Assembly (NCBI GenBank): GCA_964017235.1
Contig: OZ024928.1
Span: 87,539,566-87,603,565 of the forward strand
Direction of reading: 5' to 3'
From: Sabellastarte sp. h YS-2021
Lineage: Eukaryota > Annelida > Polychaeta > Sabellida > Sabellidae
Length of the DNA stretch: 64,000 nt
Shown here: piece after piece, positions 56,703 to 64,000 of the stretch
Layout of the letters: each line of letters starts with the position of its first letter
Numbering within the stretch: position 1 is the first letter of the stretch
Translations under genes and position numbers: made by a program
Notes under the pieces: model-generated
The model's database searches: none
Seen by the model: the letters and a program-made list of their open reading frames with translations, nothing else
Told to the model about the DNA's origin: nothing

Positions 56703-58600
56703 CTCAATGAAAATAAAGAAATTTTTTTGAAGGATGCAAAGCTGGTTAGCTAGATAGCACTTTTGTCAACATATTCTGTTTTAAGCACCAGGACAAGACA
56801 TCTTTTTGTTAAAAAAACTACGCTTTCCTCTTTACAATCTGCATAACATGATTCATAGTTTGAGCAAATAATTGCTGCTTCCCATATCTCCGTACAAAGT
56901 AGAAAGCATTATGTCTTTCAAAATGATGGATAACCTAGTAGAAAACCCCAGATTGAACTTGCTTTTGCAAATTGCTAAAAGTAGATTTTTTCACCAAATT
57001 TTAGACGTCTTAAGTAATAGTTTCCTTATTTAATGTAACATAATATTTTTGTGCCTTTTGAAACTAGCACTGATGATAGAAAATATGACGTCAGCATTTT
57101 GTCATTACTGAAGGATACTAGTGTAGCAATTACTTTTTGGCTTGTTTTGACTATTTCAATAATGTTGAAGCCCATATCTTGCAATTAACAGATCATAGGA
57201 CATGTTTATTGTTTTTGTTCTGCTGTTAAAATCCATCATGAGTTCATTTACATACATATTTGTCCAATTGTAAAACGTAGTTTTTTAGTAGGTTCTAGTA
57301 GTCAATAGTGAGGTTTTTCATCTCGTTAGTTCCATTACTGCAAAATTTATTTATTTAATTATTTTGGGGTTCTCTGCCATATATATTTAACCATTCGGAA
57401 GTTGAACCAGAAGCCACAGACACTACCTGTTGAAATGTTACTGCTTTGCTGGCAGTGTGCTGAATAAAAATAAAAATGTATGAACAGTAGTTAGAGATAC
57501 AAGATATTACCATGGCAAAATATCTTAAAGGTTACTTACAAACAATGTGATAAGTGTTAATAGTGAACACCATAATATACCATATACCAATTGATAGTTT
57601 ATATAACCAATTATTGGACAAATTGCTTTGAATATGTGTGGTGTTTTTTGTTATAATTGGTATAGTTTTGGTTTAAAAAGGTGAAAGTTAAGAAAAGTTT
57701 AAGTTTAAAAGTAGCTAGGCCTTATGGTAACTCTTGGCAGGAGAATAAATTCTAAATTTTTTTTATAAATTATATGATTAGGACTTATTCCAAGAACAAG
57801 GATATTAGTGGAGATTGAAACATGAAGTCTTACCCAAGTCCAGATATAAGAACCAGTTTCAAGAAAAAAACATTTGTTTTACCTCTTTGTATGAAAATAT
57901 GGCCTCTTGTTATGCAAATACTTGTTGAAGTACATAGCATATAGTTATTGTCTTAACGTACACATATATTTCCCTAATGCAAATCCTGTTTGAGGTACTT
58001 CAATACTGCAATTTATTGCTTGCTAAATAACTGCTCTTGGTTACAATCAGCTCTTATATTCATTGACTATAATGGCATTATCTACACAACTATAACATCA
58101 TTTCTGTGTTTAGCTGTAGGGCTTTTACACCAGTAATTCTATTTTCAGTGAGATAATCTAGGCCAATAATAATAGTAGGTCATGTCATGCAACTAATGCT
58201 GAAAAAATATGTTGGCTACCCTTTCACAACTGAATATCTAAATTAATTTAAAGGCCAGTTTTATGCTAACAGAAGACACATGCTTATGACCTATTCACAT
58301 TATTTTTTGTGATCAAAAATTCCCTTTTGTCACACCTATAACTTAAAATGAGCTGCCCCATATAGCCATTCCACTCCACCATCACCACTCTAGTGTTTAC
58401 ATTTCGGGCTGGCATCAAGGTGCCAGCAAGGTCAGCCCTGGGGGGTGTCCTATCTTCGGTTGTGAGAACAATTAGTAACACCCAATTAGTAATTTGTAAC
58501 ATGCAATGCTATTGGCCAAACCCCAGTCACCTTGCAGCAGACCTACATGCTCGGCCATTTGAATTTTGGAGGTGACTGGGGTCACACTGAAAATTGATAT
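56703..58600. other. No gene seen
   Basis: A+T-rich sequence before element 3. The 5' leader or A1 repeat of element 3 may begin in its last few hundred bases, but I could not set an edge. Confidence 0.4.
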
Positions 58601-58666
58601 TTTACAAGTACATTTTACATCTTAGGTTTTAGTTTTTTATTGTTTACATTGTTATATTGTGGCGAC

Positions 58667-59809
58667 ATGGCAGATAAAGTCACTCGCCAATACAACCTGA
58701 GGTCGAAAGAAGAGCTTGTGACGCTTCCAGTGCAACTGCAGTTGTCGGATGATGGGCGTTTCATGTCGGATCTGCTGGCCAAGGAAGGAGCACATACTGG
58801 GCAAGTGTCAGATTCTGAGTCTTCCATAAACGATAGTGATTGTGAAGATTTAATACATAGTTCACCTGTTAAACACTCTCCATCTGACAAGCCCGGTACT
58901 AGTGCTGGGTCGGATCCGACAGTATCCGACTCCCATGTTTCACAGCAAGTTATTAATATGCAGATCTTGAGCCACCTACAAGCGTTGGGCAAAAGATTAG
59001 ATAGCATGGAGGCAAAAAATTGTAAGAAAACCAGTGATCCAAGTAAAACAAAAACCAAACCTGTCAAAAAGGTTAAGCAGTCTGAAACCCCGGTCACAGT
59101 GGCTCCAGAAGTCAAAAACTCCCTCCAAATTCCGGATCTCAATATGTTGCGACAAGATGCGTTGATACAGCTCAAAGTAGAGCAGAGGCTCAAAGAGATT
59201 CAGGAAGCCGATAAGCCAGGTAAAATCAAATCTTCTCGTGGCGGATCTGTTGAAGTTTTGGTAAAAAACAAAGTAAAGTGGCCCCATGAATACATTCTCT
59301 CGGGTTCGAGTAAAGAAAGAATATCTTATGACCACCTCTCCACTGTACAATGGGTGGCTGGCTTCTGCCGTATTATGAAAGAAGAAACAAATTCCAATGT
59401 TAAAGATTGTATGCTTGACTACTTGGTAGCCCTTTTGGATGACGCCCAAGATTTTTCTTGGGAAGCGGCAAAAGCCAGCCACGCTGTGCTCCTATGTCGA
59501 ATGGAGCAGGGGGAAGTTGAAAGCTATGCAGATGTTCAGAAAATTGATCGAATTCGAAGGGCTAATGCTCAAAGACACCTCCCTTATAGTGGCAATTCTT
59601 ACAAAAAATCCCAAGGGAAAGTACAGAAAGTACTCCCCTGCAACTACTTTAACCAAGGCACGTGTTCACAGAGTAAGACTCATGATAACAGAGGTGTAAG
59701 GTACACACATGTATGTAGCTCTTGCTTTGCCAATGGAAAAAATTTCCCACACCCTGAAACAGAGTGCAAAAACAAAGCAAAAAAATTCTATCCACCAAAA
59801 AACGATTAA
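58667..59809 (+). CDS. gag-like protein of element 3
   Basis: Starts at ATG 58667 (MADKVTRQYNLRSKEE) and has 380 residues without interruption. An acidic middle is followed by a coiled-coil-like MQILSHLQALGKRLDSME, a lysine-rich linker, RGGSVEVLVKNKVKWPHEY (showing that the G-run breaks of elements 1 and 2 are not conserved), the block WVAGFCRIMKEE, and IDRIRRANAQRH. The C-terminal zinc-type region has C-x7-C-x5-H (CNYFNQGTCSQSKTH) and H-x-C-x2-C-x9-H-x4-C (HVCSSCFANGKNFPHPETEC). It probably packages element RNA. The gag stop is TAA at 59807-59809. Confidence 0.85.
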   Translation: MADKVTRQYNLRSKEELVTLPVQLQLSDDGRFMSDLLAKEGAHTGQVSDSESSINDSDCEDLIHSSPVKHSPSDKPGTSAGSDPTVSDSHVSQQVINMQILSHLQALGKRLDSMEAKNCKKTSDPSKTKTKPVKKVKQSETPVTVAPEVKNSLQIPDLNMLRQDALIQLKVEQRLKEIQEADKPGKIKSSRGGSVEVLVKNKVKWPHEYILSGSSKERISYDHLSTVQWVAGFCRIMKEETNSNVKDCMLDYLVALLDDAQDFSWEAAKASHAVLLCRMEQGEVESYADVQKIDRIRRANAQRHLPYSGNSYKKSQGKVQKVLPCNYFNQGTCSQSKTHDNRGVRYTHVCSSCFANGKNFPHPETECKNKAKKFYPPKND

Positions 59810-59839
59810 CTGTGAGTACCACTCGGGCTGGGTACTCAC
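59797..59839 (+). promoter_or_regulatory. Predicted -1 ribosomal frameshift signal, element 3
   Basis: A AAA AAC at 59797-59803 in the gag frame, an 8-nt spacer, then GTGAGTACC (59812-59820) pairing perfectly with GGTACTCAC (59831-59839) around a 10-nt loop. pol is open in the -1 frame from 59803 (CGA TTA ACT). The hairpin bases are unrelated to those in elements 1 and 2, yet its position is the same. Confidence 0.75.
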
Positions 59840-62601
59840 CTCACTCTAGCAGATTTGTGTATTCAAAAATGGTTAAAAATGCCCGCGAAGAATGTTGGGC
59901 GACTAAAGCTTTAGCATTATCCTGGTTTCATAGAAATAAACTTTTTAAGTCCATTGATCCCAACAAATCTTATGCACAGGTTGTTAAAAATACCAGTGCC
60001 ACAGTTGCTCATACCGGGTATGCGGAAATTGGTACAAAAAATTCTGAAAAATCATACAAAGTACCATATGGCAACACTGTTACCTCTCATGTGACTTTTA
60101 ATCACAAGGTTCAACAAAACTCTCCCACTGTGACCGGGGTCCCTGTGAAATACGGTAAATGTGTACCTGCCAAAAACTCTGTACCGTGTCCACATACTAT
60201 GATCAAGTTATGTAACAGGTTTCAATGTTTGCAGGATTGTGTTGTGGGGGACGATGTGATTCATAGTGATATTCACGTGAATAATATCAAAAAACACAGG
60301 GACACGTTAACATGTGTTAATGCTGGTTGGGAACATATTGAGTCCAACAATCAGCGCTCAGAGGAGTGCAAAACTCCCCACTTTGGTTCTGATGACATGT
60401 TACAGCCCATATTGGCTGATAGAAAAAATGTTACATTCGAAGGGAATAAAAACAAAACTGGGTTATTTCATGGGGAATCTGACAACATCGAGGAACCAGT
60501 AATAAATTCATCACTCAGTGATAAACAAGTCCTTAGTGATTATTACACATTGCACAGTAACTGTACTGAACAAGAAATAGAAGGGTTACATGCTGGTATG
60601 CAAATTGGGCCCCACTTGGCCCCAGGAAAAAATTCTTTGGAAGGGAATAAAAACGGAACTGGGTTTTCAGATGGGATTACTTGTGATACCAGCATTAAAA
60701 AATCATCACACAAAAATTTTCAAACTGGCATCACTGCTGAAGCAAGCAACCAAGTTGCCACAGACGTTTTCCAATCAATTGTAAACGGAAACTCTAGCCT
60801 TAATAACTCACAAAAACTTCAAGGCGACAATGACTGCATGGAGGTACATGTTAACCATAAACATTACAATGTTGTGAAAAATTCTGAGCATGACTTCGGT
60901 TTTTGTCCTTTGACCGACTTGGTATTGTACAAAGGCGGTCCAGTACACTGGGATAGTATCCCAGACGACTTACAAGCTTATCAGTTCATTAAGAAGACAG
61001 GTAAACCAAATTTCTTGTCTGCTAGGATTCCCGTACGATCACACCTGAATATTGATAAATGGCGGGAGCATCTTTCTCAGTATTGGGATGAGCAGTTAGT
61101 AGATCTGTTACAATACGGCTTCCCTTTGGATGCTTCTCGCGATGGTGAATTTATTTCAACAGAAGTTAACCATGCATCAGCGTTACAGAATTTACATCAT
61201 GTTCAGTCATATCTTGATGAAGAATTAAAATTTAATGCCATATTAGGTCCTTTTCACCGTAAGCCCATACAGTTACACATATCTCCATTGATGGTACGGG
61301 ACAAGCAGGATTCTTGTAACAAAAGAACCATTATGGATTTAAGCTGGCCACAGGGGGCTTCTGTTAATACGGCAGTCCAGAAGGACGTATACCTAGGCAC
61401 CCAGTACATCTTAAATTATCCCTCAATAGATTCCATTACTGATGCTTTGGTCAAATTAGGTCCTGCTGCCCTTATTTACAAAATAGACATTAGTAGAGCC
61501 TTCAGACAAATCAAAATCGATCCCAGAGACATAGACCTGCTTGGAATCAAATTTTTAGACCAGTATTTCATTGATAGATCGGTCCCCTTCGGATACAGAA
61601 ATGGGAGCCAAATTTTTCAGAGATGTAGCGATGCAATAAGGTTTACAATGAAACAACATGGCTTTCCTCATCTATTTAATTACATAGACGATTTAATCTA
61701 TGTTGGTTTGCCCTCTAACATACATGCTTCCTTTCGTTTTCTCCTGAAATTATTACAGGACTTGGGTTTGGACATCTCTCGTAAAAAACTGGTCGCCCCG
61801 GACACCGTCGTAACTTGCCTTGGCATTCAAATCGATACAGTCACTAGAACTTTGTCCATCCCTCACAAAAAACTACAGGAAATTGCTTCACTATGCAAGT
61901 CTTGGGTTCAAAAAACCTATTGTAGCAAGAAAGCTCTCCAATCATTGTTGGGCAGCCTACTTTATATCACTAAATGCGTGAAACCGGCACGTATTTTTCT
62001 GAATAGGATGCTTGCTTTGCTTAGGGATAATCACAATGTACAAAAAATTCTGTTGAATCAGGCTTTCTTCCAAGATTTGACATGGTTCAATACCTTCTTA
62101 TCTTCATTTAATGGCGTCACGTATTATGACCATCACCTACCATCTGCACAGGTCCATCTGGATGCCTGTCTCACAGGCTTGGGGGGCCATTTTGACTCGA
62201 TGGTTTATGCATTACCAATTCCCAGAGGTCATGAAAATTACGATATTTGCCAACTAGAAATGGTAAACATTGTTGTGGCCCTTAAGATATGGGCCAATCA
62301 CTGGAAAAACAAAAGAATCCACGTCTTTTGTGATAATATTGCTGTAGTACAGGTTCTGAATAAGGGTAAGGCCAGAGATTCCATCTTGGCGACCTGTGCT
62401 CGCAATGTCTGGTTAATTGCAGCGATATTCAACATCGAGTTGAAATTCTCACATATTTCTGGTAAAACTAACATCATTGCAGACCTTCTATCTCGTTGGT
62501 CTATGGTACCTGAACCACATGAAAAATTAAAACAAATGTTGCCTCAATATAAATGGGTACATTCACACATAGACTTAACTGCACTTAATCATGATATATA
62601 G
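59803..62601 (+). CDS. pol of element 3: RT and RNase H, intact
   Basis: 932 codons from the predicted shift point, giving a gag-pol of about 1311 residues. A long variable linker contains a twice-used EGNKN(K/G)TG phrase near 60441 and 60639. Then come FGFCPLTDLVLY and RT motifs YKIDISRAFRQIKIDP, SVPFGYRNGSQIFQ, YIDDLIYVG (61681 on) and ISRKKLVAPDTVVTCLG. RNase H has LDACLTGLG, QLEMVN, CDNIAV and IADLLSRW. An ATG at 59764 is in frame but lies inside gag, before the heptamer. The TAG stop at 62599-62601 is the only stop between pol and the in-frame recombinase. Confidence 0.9.
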   Translation, partial: RLTVSTTRAGYSPHSSRFVYSKMVKNAREECWATKALALSWFHRNKLFKSIDPNKSYAQVVKNTSATVAHTGYAEIGTKNSEKSYKVPYGNTVTSHVTFNHKVQQNSPTVTGVPVKYGKCVPAKNSVPCPHTMIKLCNRFQCLQDCVVGDDVIHSDIHVNNIKKHRDTLTCVNAGWEHIESNNQRSEECKTPHFGSDDMLQPILADRKNVTFEGNKNKTGLFHGESDNIEEPVINSSLSDKQVLSDYYTLHSNCTEQEIEGLHAGMQIGPHLAPGKNSLEGNKNGTGFSDGITCDTSIKKSSHKNFQTGITAEASNQVATDVFQSIVNGNSSLNNSQKLQGDNDCMEVHVNHKHYNVVKNSEHDFGFCPLTDLVLYKGGPVHWDSIPDDLQAYQFIKKTGKPNFLSARIPVRSHLNIDKWREHLSQYWDEQLVDLLQYGFPLDASRDGEFISTEVNHASALQNLHHVQSYLDEELKFNAILGPFHRKPIQLHISPLMVRDKQDSCNKRTIMDLSWPQGASVNTAVQKDVYLGTQYILNYPSIDSITDALVKLGPAALIYKIDISRAFRQIKIDPRDIDLLGIKFLDQYFIDRSVPFGYRNGSQIFQRCSDAIRFTMKQHGFPHLFNYIDDLIYVGLPSNIHASFRFLLKLLQDLGLDISRKKLVAPDTVVTCLGIQIDTVTRTLSIPHKKLQEIASLCKSWVQKTYCSKKALQSLLGSLLYITKCVKPARIFLNRMLALLRDNHNVQKILLNQAFFQDLTWFNTFLSSFNGVTYYDHHLPSAQVHLDACLTGLGGHFDSMVYALPIPRGHENYDICQLEMVNIVVALKIWANHWKNKRIHVFCDNIAVVQVLNKGKARDSILATCARNVWLIAAIFNIELKFSHISGKTNIIADLLSRWSMVPEPHEKLKQMLPQYKWVHSHIDLTALNHDI

Positions 62602-62630
62602 CATATTGCATTCCTTGTTTCCTGTTTTTC

Positions 62631-62632
62631 AG
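62631..62632 (+). promoter_or_regulatory. Likely 3' splice acceptor before the recombinase, element 3
   Basis: TTCCTTGTTTCCTGTTTTTCAG (a long pyrimidine run ending in CAG at 62632) lies 31 nt after the pol stop and just before the recombinase homology. The recombinase frame has no ATG until well inside its conserved region (TRMWRDF). Splicing is therefore the most likely way to express it. Donor not identified. Confidence 0.5.
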
Positions 62633-63609
62633 CTTTGCCAGGCGCGGCAGCCCAGCTAGCCACTTCTGCTTCTAACAGGCTCTTACAAGGGTTCAGACCC
62701 TCCACTCTGAAACAGTATACCCGTATGTGGAGAGATTTCATAGCTTATCAGGTGGTGGCTGGGCTGCCCCCCTGTCAGGTAAATACAGAAATTTTGTTGT
62801 CTTTTATGGAATATTTACATCAGAATTCAATATCTGCAAATCACATAGCTAATTACATTTCCGCCTTGAGAGCTTTCCATGTTGTCTATTCCCTTGACAC
62901 GTCCCCTTTCAAAGATGAGAAAATATCACTCTTTCTGAAGTCAGTAAAAATTCAGGCCTCTTTCTCACCATCCACAAGGTCATACATTGACTTGTCTATC
63001 TTGCAAGACATTTTAATCCAGTGTGAAAAATTTCCACACCCAGACATCTTTCGCCCCCTTTACCTCCTGTGTTTCTTCTCCTTCCTCAGATTATCCAATA
63101 TACTTCCACACACAGTTAACAGTTTTGACTCAACTAGGCAGCTTCAAAGGGGGGATTTCATTGTAGCAGGCCAGGGGGCGGTTCTACTGATAAAATGGAC
63201 GAAAACCATGCAAGATAGGAACAAGACAGTCACTATCCCATTGCCAAATTTAGGAAATTCCACTTTCTGCCCTATCAAGGCCATCCAAAACATGTTACTT
63301 GCCTACCCCGCATCAGACCAGGCCCCTTTGTTCATTATCCCACGTACCTCTAACTTGGTTCCTTTAACAGATTCAGTTGCCAGAAAACATTTAAAAAATA
63401 TCTCCGGAAATCTGGCTATATCCCCTCCCCTGACATTTCATGCGTTCAGAAGGGCTGGGGCCATGTGGAGTTTCCAGCAAGGTGTTCCACTGGAACACAT
63501 TATGAAACATGGGACCTGGAAATCGGATGCAGTTTGGGCCTACTTATCCTCCCTCCCTTCTGCTACTTCCCGGGTTTCCCTTGCCTTCCAACACTCACTA
63601 GCCCTATAG
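62633..63609 (+). CDS. Tyrosine recombinase of element 3, intact
   Basis: About 324 residues, open to TAG 63607-63609. The core-binding part has FRPSTLKQYTRMWRDF and HIANYISALRAF. Catalytic residues are Arg in FLRLSNILPH, H-x-x-R in FHAFRRAGAM, H/W in HGTW and Tyr in AVWAYLS. All positions known to be needed in this family are present. There is no upstream ATG; the first methionine is too far inside. It lies in the same frame as pol, with a single TAG between. Confidence 0.88.
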
Positions 63610-63711
63610 TCCTACTTGGGGTTTGGGTGAACTCTCTCTCAAAATATTAACTGAAATATACAAAAATTCACTTCCATACTCACTATTTCATTATTTATCT
63701 TTACCATAAAT

Positions 63712-63856
63712 TTGATCACTGGTTTACATATGTGTTACACAATACTCCTCCATCACTGGACAACAACCCAGTAACTTTTTTCCCATTGATTGATCACTGG
63801 TTTACATATGTGTAACATGATATTCCTCCATCACTGGACAACAACCCAGTAACTTG
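63712..63856. repeat. Short tandem repeat in 3' part of element 3
   Basis: TTGATCACTGGTTTACATAT to CCAGTAACTT occurs at 63712-63777 and again at 63790-63855, a period of 78 bp. It lies in the non-coding region after the recombinase and may be part of the terminal repeat structure. Confidence 0.85.
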
Positions 63857-64000
63857 CTGGCATTGAAATGACCTCCTATCTGGGAACTCATCATTTATTT
63901 GGATGGGGTATTGTTTTCACCTTCGGCCTTAAGAAATCGTGTCAGGTCATTGTAAATTCCAACTTTGACCTTTGTATGTCTAGCCTATTTGTTAAATATT

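Larger units (their letters stand above)
58600..64000 (+). mobile_element. Ngaro-like element 3, coding regions intact
   Basis: A third, more divergent element with gag, pol and tyrosine recombinase, all open. The left edge is not defined and the right end runs past the window. All recognised RT, RNase H and recombinase catalytic residues are present, so this copy could still be active or recently so. Confidence 0.85.

Noticed and set aside
1-64000. CRISPR arrays, bacterial operons or phage genes
   Set aside because: No regularly spaced direct repeats with unique spacers and no bacterial gene organisation; the recombinase genes belong to eukaryotic retroelements.

Overview
The window looks like an animal nuclear genome. 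It has GT-AG introns in two recognisable host genes, L2/CR1-type LINE remnants, tRNA-derived SINEs, PIF/Harbinger and hAT DNA transposons, and three retrotransposons that pair a reverse transcriptase with a tyrosine recombinase (Ngaro/DIRS order). This repertoire, with A+T-rich unique DNA and G/C-rich transposon ends, fits a marine invertebrate, perhaps a lophotrochozoan such as a mollusc. The species cannot be named from the sequence alone.

Layout. 1-5972: Ngaro-like element 1, entered inside its gag gene, ending in two ~510-bp direct repeats separated by ~330 bp. 6324-17492 (minus): a complete six-exon beta-1,4-galactosyltransferase gene whose exon phases join into a 400-residue type II membrane protein. 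Its introns carry a tRNA-derived SINE, a truncated Harbinger end, and a full 5.1-kb Harbinger element that starts 29 nt inside intron 1. 18275-30150: a LINE 3' end followed by a large duplicated segment (18961-21650 against 23099-24648 plus 29024-30150), with a truncated Harbinger copy at the junction. 31106-31803 and 46193-46921: two short Harbinger derivatives sharing one internal deletion. 31838-33080, 43784-44960 and 47186-48290: LINE remnants. 33341-33451: a foldback element. 35399-35960: two related SINE-like copies. 37610-43780: Ngaro-like element 2. 50496-51297 (minus): last exon of a class A peptide-type GPCR. 52500-55370 (minus): an L2/CR1-type LINE interrupted by a SINE and by an 806-bp hAT-like element, each with target duplications. 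56162-56702: a tandem repeat. 58667-64000: Ngaro-like element 3, with all three reading frames open.

How the genes work together. The three Ngaro-like elements share one expression plan. gag ends in a C/H zinc-binding region, then comes an A AAA AAC heptamer just before the gag stop, then 8-9 nt, then a strong hairpin, with pol (RT and RNase H) continuing in the -1 frame. The tyrosine recombinase follows behind a T-rich AG that looks like a splice acceptor. Elements 1 and 2 share related hairpin sequence while element 3 forms an equally placed hairpin from different bases, which makes -1 programmed frameshifting the strongest new inference here. Element 3 is the best candidate for an active copy. 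Element 1 has homopolymer shifts and two stops, and element 2 has two homopolymer shifts and a lost catalytic arginine. The Harbinger element encodes a DDE transposase and a convergent MADF/Myb-like partner, and has apparently seeded the short derivatives.
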